DNA of 60,000 bases from Polytrichum commune. Lineage: Eukaryota > Streptophyta > Polytrichopsida > Polytrichales > Polytrichaceae. Below the pieces are notes generated by a model, which saw only the letters and a list, made by a program, of their open reading frames with translations, had not been told where the DNA came from and made no database searches. Of the stretch, positions 43,804 through 57,900 are shown in pieces (positions within the stretch are counted from its first letter, which is position 1; each line of letters starts with the position of its first letter). The position numbers were made by a program, and so were the translations under genes. The stretch lies in NCBI GenBank assembly GCA_950295325.1, contig OX485806.1, positions 6,326,001 through 6,386,000 of the forward strand. The letters are read 5' to 3'.

Positions 43804-46413
43804 CATTTCGCAAATTTCAAGCGGATTTGGATTGGATTTGAAGTGGTCTTGGGATTTGCATTGGAGCGCACTTCAACAACAGTGGGCAAGCGTATCACGT
43901 TGTTCAACGAGAAACATCTGCAGATGTACCCGATGCGCATCGTCACCCACGACGCCAAGAAGGTTGTCACCGCAATCAAGTGCCTCATGTGCCTATATGA
44001 TGGGCAAGAGATGCCGGAGGATGCAAAGCGTAGGCGCACTCAGAACATCCAGATGCGGAAATCGCAATTTTGCAAAGACCTGTACGATAAACATTTTGAG
44101 ACGGTGCATCCTGCCGCATGGGCCGAGTACATTGCATTATTGGCTATGGACAAGATAGCCTACGTCAATGAGCACCTCCGCAAGTCCAAGAAGCGCAAGC
44201 TTGATGCCTTCTTTAACAAGTTGGACGAGGGCCTCGAGTTCATCATCTCAGCGCCAATTTTCGACGATTTCATCGCTAACCTGTTCTACGATGACCAAGA
44301 GGATGATTATGACTACACAACGATGGGATCACGTTGAAGAACGCCATAAAGTTGTTCAAGAAGCAAGACGACGGCAACGGCTACATCATCAAACTTCCCA
44401 ACACGCTACATTTTTCGCTCGTTGTCCAGCACACATCGTTTGGCCTATCCTTCCGGCAGAACGCCGGCGTCATCCACCAACATTGCAAGGCGACGAAGAA
44501 TGTTAAATTGAGAGGCATCAATGATCACATGGTCAGCCAGTTTATTCGCGTTCTCGTCGCCGTCGATTTGCAGATGATTGCCGATATGCTCTACAATGAT
44601 GATGTTTGGTCATTCGCCTTGGCGGGCGATTCATCAACGCACCGTGACAAGAGCTTCTTTGATATTCGCATCCGCATCTGCATCAATGGCGTGGTGTACA
44701 ACCTCCATCTTGTCGCTGTTCCATTCTTCGACTGCCATTTGGCTATCAACATTGTCAACATGATCTGCAAGATCCTGGACATTAGGGGATGAATTAACTC
44801 AAAAGGTGCCCACGAGTTTGATCTCAAAAAAGGATTTTCTCTAATATTTGTCTTCAAAACTCCAATGAAAATGTGGTTCGGCTCAAAGATATTAGAAACC
44901 GGAACCACTAAACTATTGACACATTAGGATGTGGACTTGTCATGGTGTAGTCCTTTAGTCTTGTGATGTTGTTGTGACCTCCACTATGTACTTCCGGAGT
45001 CACGTCGTCAAGGTTGAGTACGCTAAGCACGACTCCATTGGCTCGGACCCATGATCCAAAACCATGTGGCACCTTATGTGCCATGTGAGCTGGTGGGTAC
45101 GCCCTTGTACTACGGGGCTTGGGATATGAAGAATCTATTTTTTTGGTTATTAGAAGGGCAGCAACCTTTTGAGTCCATTCCTCCCCTAATGTGTGCTCTG
45201 CCCCGTTTGGCGCCACAAATTGCTGTCGATCGCGTCAAACGGCAAGAATCTCATGACAAGTTGTCATGTTGGCGTCATGACGCGCCTACAAAATGAGGTG
45301 ACATACAATGTGTTGGGCATTTGGTGTCCGCCGCATCAATGTGGCCTCGTGCTCAAAGTTCAGATCATGAAACTCGATGATGGCAACTTCTAAAATACGG
45401 CCCACGCATTCTCTGTGCATCTTCGTGCTCAGACGATTTTGATCACAAGAATGGGAAGTAAATGTCCTAAGAATACAAACCATTGGTTGCACTTTCGCAA
45501 CATGCTCAATTTGATGTTGCTCAAACGCCGCCCGATCTTGCAACACATCGCCGACAAGCGCCCGGTACAAGTTCCATCGAGCAAGTGGTGGGTGTAGTGT
45601 GCCGCGGTCGAGCCGATGCTCGTTGAGTGCGACACATTGATGGTCAAGTTGCAATCGCGCGACCTTGTCATCGTCCAACAGAAGGCCGAGATCGAGATCT
45701 ACGTCATCAATCTGATCACAATGATGAACATCGAGTTGGTCGACTCCAACAATTCATACAATCAGATGGAATAGGAGTGTGTCCTAGTGGGCCGATGGTG
45801 GATCCGCGTTGAGAACGTCGTAGCCCACATCGAGGACCAGGGTTCATGGGTCCGCGATCTCATCCAGTCATAATTGGATTTTGATCACAACGAGGTTGTC
45901 ATGCAGGTCGGGCAGTTTGCTATTGATTTGGTTGACGGCCTATCATTGGTGCAGGCGGAATGCAACAACAATAATGCAGCCATAGTCCAGGAGGCGCTGC
46001 AATCATGTTGAGGCAACTCGTTGAGATCGTGTCGCGCAATTTCATCTCAGACGTGCTCGATCCGCATCGCGAATGCCTCAACAAGTTCTTGACCGATGTC
46101 GAAATCAAGCAGATCGAGGTCGATCAGAAGGAGATGGTTCAGCTCTATCATCGCGACAAGACATCGAGAAGGCGATTGACACATGCACTTCCGCGGTCAT
46201 GTTCAAGGATGTTGGGACATAATCAAGGGCAGGTTTACAGACCTGCGCAGCTTTTGCGGAGGGTTGGCCGTCGCTTTCGCAAATACAATGTCGGTTAAGT
46301 TTGATTTCTCGATCCTCAAGTGGGAAAAAGATGACAATCATACCGCTCTTACGAACCTGTTGCTGGAGGGTATTTTTCAGTCCAAACAGCACAACCTGCT
46401 TCTAACGATCTAA
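43804..46413 (+). pseudogene. Decayed hAT-like transposase with BED-like zinc finger
   Basis: The first coding block (43804-44330) encodes a CxxC...HxxxxH finger (KCLMC near the start, KHFETVH later) and a basic KKRKLDAFFN segment. A one-base shift near 44327 leads to KNAIKLFKKQDDGNG through LAGDSSTHRDKSFFDIRIRI and LVAVPFFDCHLAINIV (to 44780). A 412-base insert follows, then KLLSIASNGKNLMT...WCPPHQCGLV (45193-45393). Later pieces in changing frames end with a segment resembling the hAT C-terminal dimerisation region (FSILKWEKDD...LLLEGIFQSKQ, about 46295-46410). Base composition is clearly richer in G+C than the flanks, with many C/G-ending codons. Several stops and shifts make it inactive. 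The hAT assignment rests on remembered family motifs. Confidence 0.65.
44781..45192. mobile_element. 412-bp insert with inverted ends inside the hAT-like frame
   Basis: ACATTAGGGG (44779-44788) is matched by CCCCTAATGT (45183-45192), and similarity extends to about 16 bases (GGGGATGAAT against GGGGAGGAAT). Taking out exactly these 412 bases brings the transposase frame back in phase between Asp (44778-44780) and Val (45193-45195). So the segment is a later insertion, probably a MITE. A TA dinucleotide lies within both ends, but I could not confirm a target duplication. No coding content. Confidence 0.65.
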
Positions 46414-48949
46414 ACAGAATTAGCAAATACACGAATTTCTGAGAACATACTTAATTAAATAGTTATTTTTTAATTTTAAATCGTAGCCACCACCCAGAAT
46501 AGATAGATGGTTGAAGCTTGGTGCATAGCAGCAAGCAAAATGGGGCCAAAGATCAAAAAATATATAGATTTTTGAGCCGCGCCACTTTAAGCTAGAAGTG
46601 GCACACAGTGGCATCTGCCACTTTTTATGATGTGTGATGTAGGCCCCACATGAGCCACATTAAAGAATAGATACAAGGACTGCTAGATCAAGCCATGGAT
46701 CAAAATAACTACAATGCCACAATATATTGATTGCAGTGTCATTGTATATTTTGAAAAATCCAAAAATTCCAACAACAAGACCCATGTCATATCCCATACG
46801 GTAGTTATGGCTAATATTCAAGCATTGGATAGGGCCAACACAATAGAAATGGAAGGTGGATCTCAAATTACTATCATTATTCTATCATTTTATAACATGT
46901 ATCATCAATAAAAACATTGTCTATATTGTGCAGTTGTGTTTGATCATGGGTAGTACAATTTTGTCACATATGGTACCCTCCACACACTTGTGCAGTGCAC
47001 AATAGTAGATGTTGTTGATTCTCTTTTGTTACATTTATATGGAGGTCAATTTAGTGGGTGATTCGAAAGTTGCAGCAGTTGTAGGCTACCTTTATTCTAT
47101 CATAAGCGCCTCCAATACAATCCAGGCAACGTGTTCTGGAACATGTTTGAATACACGTTGCCAGTATATTGTAAAGTGTTATGGATTGTGTGCTACATAC
47201 AAAGGATAAGTATTGCTTATAGTTTTTGCCTTCACTCCAAATAGAAACCACTGGCACCAAAGATTGTAAATGTTTGGTATTGCACTATTGTCGCCAATTA
47301 CACCATTATATAAAAGTGAATCCCAAGATAGAAGCCAATTGCTTCTTGACATTGTCACATGCCCATGTGCAGTTTGTTGTGACCATTTACTACTTTGCTG
47401 GTGAATTTTGATTGTTATTACATTTTTGTGACATTTTCAATTCTTTTATGTCAATTTTGGCACCTCAAATTGTACAAAATTAATGCAAAAATCCAAATTT
47501 ACTTAAAACCTAGTTTAGAATGGTGTTTGTGTTTTAATCGTGACATGTGTTCTTTTGGTCTCCATTCATAACTACAAGCCTTGTTGTATACCACTCAGAG
47601 GATATGGGTGTCCAATCGAGGAGAGTGACCACATAAGGCTCACATACCTTAGATTGTGGAGTTGTGGAAATAACATGGAGACTTGTGGTATTCAGGGTTC
47701 ACCATAGTACAATACAATGGGCCTTTGACATTACTTTCACCAAATACTGTAGATGAGTTTTCTCCTCTCTTACCATTCTTTTGCTGTGATTTTACATCAG
47801 GCGGGTTGTTAGGTCATTGCATTTCTGTGTAGGGTGCTATCATATGCAGTAATCATAACCGCTCATCACATTTCAAGCATTGGAAAATTGGCTTCTGATG
47901 GCAGTCATCAAACCTTGTACCTAGCTGCGGCTCACACACACAATTCACAAAATGGTGCTGCTCATCTACACCTTGGAAATAAGTCTCAACAAATTCAATC
48001 TTGAGGTTATACCAAAATAACTAAACCCTAAAACTGCACCACAATCATTGACGGCAATAGGTTACAAATGATGCAGGGAAGTGTTGGGAATCATTCCTGT
48101 GCTTCGGAGATGGCATTCCATGTTGTAGATATTTTCGAGATCCTTCCCATAAGGTGTCACTCGTCAATTTCCCCCTAGTCATTTCAAAATATTGAGCCCA
48201 AACTTTTGACAATTTGCAATTAACTCGTTATGGTAACAAAATTGATGTGTAGCACATTACATGTTTAGCTAGGCTTTCGAGGTTCAAGACTACAATGATT
48301 ATCCCATTTGGTGAGGGTGGGAAATTAGTGCAGGTGACATTACATTTCTTTACACTGTGAAACTAATGCCACCAAAAAACTAGGATTTCAAGACCCCAAA
48401 GTGCCAAAAACTTTCTTCAATATCTTAGTTGTTAGGAGATGTCTCAAGAGTGAGTGGCATTGATTGTGAAGAAAAAGAAGAATATGAAGAGACCTCTTCA
48501 AACTCACCAAAACAAATTATGCACTCTACAAACACCTTAGAGCAAACACTAATTTTCTTGAATTATATGGTACATGAGCACATATTCATGATTTTAGTAT
48601 CACTGAATAAAAATTTCAACCCTCACTAATTTTGAGATTTGGAAAAACAGTGAGTTTCTGGAATTAGTACCACACGCACTAAATGGAATAATCAGTGTAC
48701 CTTTCATTATTAACTTCATAATTTCACTAGATATTTACTCCATTTCCTACTCAATAAAAATATGCCCTGAGCAATGTGGTTCCATATGACTGACAAGAAT
48801 ATTCCTCAGCTCATGCATTTTCCTGCATCAACTGAGTACACTTGACAAGTTGGCACACATATTGATATCCCTTTTGTGACTGGCACCTATTGATTTTATA
48901 ATGTAAACTAATGTTCTATATATGAATCATTGGGCTTCACACTGTCATT
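46414..48949. other. Intergenic between the hAT-like remnant and the GTPase gene 3' end
   Basis: AT-rich, with open frames below 77 codons. The 3' UTR of the minus-strand gene must lie just below 48950, but I could not place its end. Confidence 0.5.
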
Positions 48950-51900
48950 TCAGTATATTATACTAGGTCTGGAAGCCTCAATCTCATCCTCATCAACTTC
49001 CAAGTACTCGTACCATTCATTTGCATATGCACCGACTGGTATAGAAGGCCTCATAAAAATCTCTACTGCTTTTGGTGTATAGACTTTCAATTTTGCTATA
49101 TGCCTAAGATTCCTAGTTTTTTGATTAGGTCTATGTTCTTCCTCGGCTTCCTCATCTTTCCTGACAACTCCAACAGTCACCCACCCCAAACCTGATATCG
49201 CAAGATCACCTGCAGGCCTGGATGACCATAAACCAAAGCATATATAAATTACCTCTACATCACAAACTTCCAAGAGGCAAAATTTGAAAATAAAATGTTG
49301 AAATAACGTCATGTATCCACAATTAATGTTCTAACGATTTCCTTATTTTCTTCTATTATGTGCCACATTATCTTGATACGAAATAAATTGTTATAGAGGA
49401 TTACTACATACATTGTAAATTGATTACACTAACACCACCATTTGGGAATTTGTGATGTACACAGCCATGAGCAATTGGGGACATGCATACAGCATACATG
49501 GAATACATAATACTAATCTAATCTAGATAATCTTGTAATTACATAACTGGAATTTCAATTCAAAGTGTTTATCTTACATCACAAACTTCCGTAGGCAAAA
49601 TTATTATGAAGAAACAATAGATTGTCATAAAAATATCATAAAGTAATATATTCTTATTTTCTTCAAACACATGCCACTACAAACCACATTGTTACATGAA
49701 AATATTACATATACTATATGATAAATACCTAATACACCACTATGTATAATTTTAACAAAATAATGACATATTACACCACCCTTTGGAAATTTATGATGCA
49801 AAAACCTCAAACATGGAAGACTTCGATTTAGTATCACAAAACTTGAGCTTGTTAATATCTTTCCATGTAGAAAGACAAGAATCCACATCTATGGTCAGAG
49901 GCAACTGAGCAAACCTGATATCAGAATCTTGTGTAAAAGTAGCATCTTGTTGATTCACCAACCCAGACCAGCTTTCCACTCTATCTCCTCCAGGCGGAAA
50001 GAGTTTTCCACCAACCTCCTTCTGTAAAATTTACACAATAAAAAAGAGAACTACATAATTGGCTTTTACCAATTGATGAAAATTTTGGGATAGACTGTTG
50101 ATGGTGTAAAGTAAGTGGGCCTTTCATGGTCACTTCTAATCAGGCAGCTATATTTTAGTGGTTTGGTAAGGTGTGGATGTAAGAACGGACACCCAAAAGA
50201 AATGCATTTATAAGAAATTGGGCTATGTGCTCAAAAAATATGTTGACCGTTCTAGACTCAATATAGCCAACATAATTTTATTTTTATTTTTATTTTTATT
50301 TTGGGGGGGGGGGGGGGGGGCAAGGGCTATATGAAAATTTAATGTCCACAAGAATCTTCACTTAGACAGTGAATAAGATATTCATATGAACTCCAAAAAA
50401 ATTTGAGACAACCGGCTATGGACACAAATCGTGATTGGCAATCATCTCACACTAATTTCGTGTTTCGCATTCTAGGAGTGTGGGTGCAGAGCTTTAAGTG
50501 TCATGTAAGGCCTGCTTACCCTAACCAAAAAAAGTCTTGACCTTTCTTGTAAATTCCACAACAAACAAGTACATCTTGTCCTAAAAACTTGAATAAACCT
50601 TGTTGGCAGTCAATTATCACTAGATATTCAACTTCTAATGTACTCAAAATGACTCATGTAATAAAGCTATCCTTCAACTCAACATGGCCTTTGGTCAGAA
50701 GTTGGTTATTTTGCATACAAGACCTTCCATAGTTGTGGGGGGTTGAACAAGGAATATTCTATATTGCTTTATTAACGTTCAAAACTCATCTTGGCATGCC
50801 AAAAGGTCCTAAAATGAGTTTGGCTAATATGAATCCAAAAAGAATGCTCTTCATTTTATTCAAATTCGAACAGTACCTCCAAGTATGCACCACAAGCAGA
50901 AAGAAATTATTATTTATCTAAGCAAAACAACCAATGGAAAATCATAGGGTACAAATGCTCAATTAGTAACCGTTAAGTTAAAAAATACCTCTATTGTGTC
51001 AACATAGTTTACTTCACCAACCTCATTCCTTACAAATCATAAGATCATGTGGAAATATATACCTCATAGAGCAGCTGAGCTTGTGATGTTGATGTCCCAA
51101 TAATTGGCATTGAACTAGGTCCATAAAATATCAGTGATGCATTTTCTGGAGCCTGTGGGGATACATGGACAGATGAGATCACTTGAAACACAGGGACCGA
51201 ACACTCTGTTACATTACCAAGTTTTACAGAAGGGAACGCAAGGTGAGTTGTTAACAGGAACCATCCAAGCTACAATACAAATTGATGTAATTTAAGAAGA
51301 AAGAATGCTTTCCATGAATAAACTCAAGGAACCACTGCACTTCCGCATATTCTCTAATTATCTGCATTCATGCATTCATGCATTCAGCACCCTAATGACA
51401 TTCACTAGGCTTTCCAGATGAATAGTGATGCTTTTTCGGTAAGATAAGGCTATAAGAAACACTATATTTTGCTTACAAGGTTGTTCTGGAAATGCTTACA
51501 GTAAGGGGGTTTTTGTGGGCTATTGCAAATTGCCTTGAAAGTGCCAGGGGGTTGTTACAGGTCTATTTTTAAGTGGTTATCTTATATCAATCACATATTG
51601 TGACATAGAAGAACTGCTTTTACAAATGCCAAACTTGTGTTGCCACATACTCAGAATAACACAGTGATCCTTACAAAAAAACTTCATCTGAAAAACAGGC
51701 CAATGACACCAAACCCAATCTTGAAACTGGCATTACTAGGAAAAAATCTCACCTCCAACACATCAATTCGCACAAGTCCTCCCCAAAATAATGACTGACC
51801 AACAAGACTGACAGCAGGATCCGGAGATGCAATGACTCTTCCTGCCAATCGTTTTCGAGGTGCAAGTGCAGGCAAGTCCTCTGGGCTGACTGCAGCTGCC

Positions 51901-54900
51901 ATGCGGTGGTGAAGATGCACTCCCGGTGTATCATACAAGCTCTACATTACACCACCATAACCACTTGATAAAGCTCACCGATTGTGAGGTCATTTGACCA
52001 TGCCACTAGGATGGTCAAACATGAAGTGAAGAATCTTGATGGGAGGATAGCTCAGGTGTGAAATACAAAGGTGATGGACCCAACCATGTGAATGCAAAAA
52101 ATGAGGAGAAAGTGCACATTTCTCAAATGCCTGCCCTGTTGCATGGAAGTACCCCAAGAGGTTGCAAGGCCGTGGAGAGAAACATTTGTAATGCTTGCCC
52201 ACCCCTTGCATGGAAGTTGACCCTAGGTCATAATCTTACAGCCACCCCCCTACTTTCAACTCATCTAAAAAAAATTCCAGCATCATTTTGTAGCTCTGTC
52301 TAACCGGACAAAGAACATTGGATGATTCCTAAACCTTGCAATTTGACATCTTTTGAAAGTTCAATATGCAAGATCAACACAACAGCATCTAGTTACATTT
52401 TGCCTACTATAAGCATTAGAAGGGAACTTCTGGAAGACAGCAAAGAAACCTTGTGCAACCAAAAATGTCAGAAAAAGCCACAGAAGAACATTAACTACTG
52501 CTTATGCCATGGATATTGACATAATGAGTAAGAAAACAGAAAAGACGTTCACTTGAGTACTTTTAAAAAGTGGTAGTTTAGTACCCCTCCACTAGTGAAA
52601 GCGTCTATTCGGATAGGTCCAAGAGTGGTGCCAGGCATGGCCGACTGTATAGGCCTAAACCTTTGTGCTGCAGCGGCTATTGGATCACGCTGAGCCATTT
52701 CCTCTGTATAACATAGAAATAGTAATCAGAAATTTAAGCCCAACGCAATTGAATTGAATGGAAGCAGATCATCAATGCCACATATGATTTCTCTCCTTGA
52801 CATTAAAGAATGTACCAAATAGAGTTTCAAATCCAAAAATACAGAAGAAAAAAAATTTCAAACTTGGTGAGGACTCGTATAAATTGTGTGTATGGGTCAT
52901 ACATTGAGCCTTGGACCTTTAAGGGTTAAGACATCTTCCATGAGTTTATAGACCCAAAATTTTAGCTACTCGATAAACAGCTGTAAGGAGAAGAGAACAC
53001 ATACGAAGTAAAGAACTTATGAAGGCAGACTTTCCAACGTTTGCTGAACCCTGCAGACATCAACAGATCAATTAATGGTCTCCACTAAGACTAACACAGG
53101 AGATTCTGCCTGCACATCCATACCACAACTAGAAAGTTTAAGAGATCTCTACAAAACAACACAAGGCAAAGTTGCACATGATCAATGAATGAAGTGTTTC
53201 TCGAAGTTCTAGTTATGGGAGGAAGTGAGACGCACCAAAACATAAACATCTCGACCCTGCAAGCAAACACAGCCAAGTAAATTCTAAGTCCACCAGATAA
53301 AAATGGTGACAGATCAAAGTTGATTTAAGCTTATGCAAAAACATCTCCTTTCATAAAATGAGAAACTTCATGTGATGGAAGGAAGACCATGAGAACCAAG
53401 AGACCGGTACTCAAAAAAGATCAACTGGATCATAACAGTTATAAAAAAAATAACAAATGACCACGGGGTGGACAAAATATTGGAAAATTTGTCTCAAAAA
53501 GATTCATATATACCCAGACATGAAGCATCTGTCCAAGAATACCTGCCGTTGCCGTTGGATGATGGCAGCAACCCCAGAAATCCCAGTTACCGCTTTTGCA
53601 CTGGTCAAATGTATGCTTATTACACTGCACGAAAAAGACTTTTAGCAACTGTCATGAAATTTACTCCTAGGTTTTGAATGAGTTGCTATATGGGACAGGC
53701 AAAAATTAATAACAAAATTAGTTTCCTAACCTACTGATCAACTCTCTTGTAGATATGTGTGCAAGAACAAACAAGATAATAAAGAACCATTGTTGGCAGT
53801 ACACATTTGTTCATGCAACACGTACTTGAGTTTCTTGGCAAGAGTTGCTCGTAATAACCAGTCCCCAACTGCAGCCATATCCGTACCCTTAGGAAGCAAG
53901 TCTACCTTCAATACACAAGAGGCGAAAACCACCAAAGACTTTTCAGAATGCACTAGAGTCTCACATTTTTAAAGAGTACTAAATGCAAGAGAAAAAGGAA
54001 AACCTCCTGTCAGTAATATGGAAGATACTAAGAGGCATGCACAATATTATCTATAACTAAAAGATTACACTAATGGCAGAATTCTATCCGCCTTCATTTC
54101 AAGGTTCATACCTTTGTAGCAACCAAGACAATCGGATTTGAACCCACAAGGTCACGAACTCGTGTAAGGAAACTTCCATTAAAATCCACAATATCAACCT
54201 GCAAAAAGGACATCCCAAAATGACAATCTTAGTATCCAATTCACTTTATAATACAAAGCTGAGGCTCTATGACATAATTCAATGACACTTGTCCATTGCA
54301 TTTGTAAAACACAACGAAGAATCTGTTGAAGATTATCAAGTTACCACCTAATCCAGAAATAATTCTTTACTCGGGCACCAGGTGGGACCACTATAGACTG
54401 GAAAACCTTCAGACCCACAAACTACACAAAAAGAGATAACTTTGTCCCTAGCTCAGCATGACTTTTAGTTGAAATTTGGTTGCTTCACATACAATACCTT
54501 CCAGTAAGTTTGTGGTGCATGCTTGGAGGTAATGTGGAGGTTTGAACAAAAAACATTCTATATTGGGGTCAAACTCATTTTGGAATGCCAAGAGGTGCTA
54601 AAATGAGTTTGGCCCTCAACGGACCGAAATATATTGCTCTTCATTCAAATTCAAACAACACTATCTCTGAGAATGCACCATATGTGGAAAGAAAGTAGTC
54701 ATTTTGTATGCAAAAACAATGGAAAATCGTAGGAGACCGACTCCCGACAAAGAGTCCCACTGGGTAAAAGCACAACTCTACTGCAATCAAACCATGATCT
54801 AGCCCTATTAATTGATGAATATGACACTCACCAGTTTCACAATGAGAGCCTTCTCATATCGCAGGTGGGAAAGTTGAGCCCTTAACTCATCTGCACTAAC

Positions 54901-57900
54901 AAACCCTTTTCCTTCACCATAGCCACCATTACCACTCACAGCCGGGATCATCGCACCTTGACTGAGAAGTACACACCTGCCGCAAAGGACAGTCTTCAAC
55001 TGATGATGCTTTTTTTTCTGCAACCACAGCGGTTCTCAATTTAGGATCATAAAGCCTTGTATACATTGTTTTGAAGGGATCCTCTTACACTACATAAGAC
55101 TGACAAGGAAAATAAGTCATAATGAAAGCAGTGACTAGAATTGCAAGCAACAGGATATGTACTATGTTCCCACCATGATAACACCAAATATACAGTGCAT
55201 GCTTGCGCCACAAACTCCATCTTTGACATGAGTTTGAAACCATACTACACAATGCACGTGACACATACATCAACCCCAAACCATGATCCTTGACCCACAC
55301 ATGAACACAGAATCTGAGGCATTGAAGAATATATCTGTTACGATCTCTTGGAAGATCAAAAACTGACTTTTGCCCCATACCCATAACCTACATGGATGAA
55401 AATGACAGATAATCCAAAATGATATCTTAGTGAACCGCTGTCACTAATGCCCCCTCCCCACCTGACTTTACCAAATAACCAAAGTTTTTCCTAAGACCCG
55501 GGTAAAGTTCCCTCGGTTATAGGGGAGGCATCTAGCTATCCCAATGCACCTACCAGAGATTTTTGAGTATGTTTTAGTAGGTAGCTTTCACACATGTTCA
55601 TGGTTTTATCTACCAAGCAATGAATGTTGGATAGTTTTTGTCCCATCCCCAAATCCCTTACTACTCATCTATCTTACCATCGGTTTTTGTTAATGGAGAT
55701 CCTCGTGCCCTCATAGCTAAGACTCAAAAAGCAACCAATCACAAGGGCAAGAGGCGACACTTTTAAAAGTCCTATATTCTTGCCTCATGTCTAGGTACTG
55801 ATGGGAGGGTCAGTGCTTAAGGCTTAAAACCTCCACTTTTAAACCATGCCACATCATTTGCCAACTAGGCTCGGCACTAGATAATGTCGATGGTGTGGAG
55901 GGCATGTTTTTAGAACCAACTTTTAGGCTTCGCTAAAGTCAGGTGGGGAGGGGACATAAGCACCATAACCCCTGATTCAATCAGGCAACATACACTAAAA
56001 TGTGGACAGAATGCATGAGCTGATATCTTGAAGTCAACTGAACCATTGGCAGTCACCTCAGGCTTTGAATCCTACACTAAATTTACCACAAACAAGTAAA
56101 ACATATCAAATCATCCAAAAATTCTCAAGCTCATCATACAGCGCAACATTTCACACCATCACCAACCCAGAATTGTGAAATTGCCAAACATTCACAGGAA
56201 CGGGTTCTATTGCAGAGCTAGATAAGCCCTTAAACTCTAAACCCTAATCCCATTGAATGCACCCCTCACCAAATAGCAGCAGAACACCACATTACAGAAA
56301 TCCACAGACACATACCAGCTCATAACCCACAACCCCGGACTCAATCAAGCAACATACACTACAATGTGGACAGCATGCATGAGCTAAGTTTTTAAAGTCA
56401 ACTGAACCATTGGCACTCACCTCAGGATTTAAATCCTACACTCAATTCACCACAAAACAAATCCCAAGCTCGTACATACTTGAAATTTTATACACTACAC
56501 CGTTTGCACCATTACCATCCAAAAATTGTGAAGTTGCCCAGCATTCACAGCAACAGTTTCTATTGTGAAGCTAGACAAACCCATAAACCCATAAACCATA
56601 AACTCTGACCCAAAACCTTGCTGGGCACAACAATCCTACACTCAATTCACCACAAAACAAAACCCAAGCTCAAATATACTTGAAATTAACTACACTACAC
56701 CGTTTGCACCATTACCATCCAAAAATTGTGAAGTTGCCCAGCATTCACAGCAACAGTTTCTATTGCGAAGCTAGACAAACCCATAAACCCATAAACCCTA
56801 AACCCTAAACCGTGACCCAAAACCTTGCTTAGCACAACAATCCTGGTGAATTCAGCACTCCACAAACATCGGCAGCACAACAGCGCCCAACACAAATTAC
56901 ATCAAAAAACCAACGACATACCAACTCATAACTGACATCCTCATTCAAGTGGCATACAGTAAAATGTATACAGCATGCGTGAGCTAAGATCTTGAAGTCA
57001 ACTAAACCATTTGGCACTCACCCTCATGCTTTCAATCCTACACTCAATTCCCCACAAATTTTATCAAATCATCCAAAAATTCCCAAGCTCATCACACACT
57101 GCATCACTTACACCGTCTTCATCCGAAAATTGTGAAGTTGCCCAACACTCCCAGCAACAGTTTCTATGTATTGTGGAACTAGAGAAACCAATAAACCCAT
57201 AGACCCATAAACCCTAAACCCTGACCCAAAACGTTGAATCATCAAATTATCAAATTATCCAAAAAATCACAAGCTCATCGTACACTGCACAGTGACGTTG
57301 CCCAATATTCATAGCAACAGGTTCTACTGTAGAGCTAGACAACCCCGTGAACCCTAAACCTGACCCAAAACCCTGGCACAGTCAAAAATCCAAACATTCC
57401 CAAGCTCATCGACACCTGACTTTAATTACACGGCACCACTTGGAACATCTCCATCCGAGAAATGTGAAATTGCCCAACATTCAAAGCACCCGGTTCCAGA
57501 CAAACCCATAAACCTTAAACCCTGACCCAAAACCTTGCACAACAAACCTGGTGACTTCACCCCTCCACACACATCAGCACCAAACCAACAACCGCCACAA
57601 ATTACAACAACAAATCAAAAAAAACCCACAACGACATACCAACTCATACGTCGCAAGAGGGACGAATCCCGGGGCGTCGTTCGCCGCAGATTGCAAGAGA
57701 GCGCCACAGCCATAGCAGCAAGGCGCGTCTCGTCTCTGCACAACCACCGACATCTTCTCTCTCTTCTTAGCACGCTCCTTGCGAGCATTGAAGGCCGCAG
57801 ACGCTGCCTCCCGCGTCACAGGCGTCCGGGCCACCATAGCCCTCTCCAAGAAAATCTCTCCCCTGCTCTTCCCAGAAATTTGGGAATCCACATCTCCACC

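Noticed and set aside
43832-44506. Alternative plus-strand frames over the hAT-like remnant
   Set aside because: They are Ser/Arg/Cys-rich shadow translations of the GC-rich coding frame.
49800-50021. Exon 11 of the GTPase gene extended to 49806 with an exon 12 acceptor further upstream
   Set aside because: In phase, but it adds about 35 residues plus a segment upstream of RPAGD that do not fit the spacing I recall for the family; the donor at 49914 joins directly.
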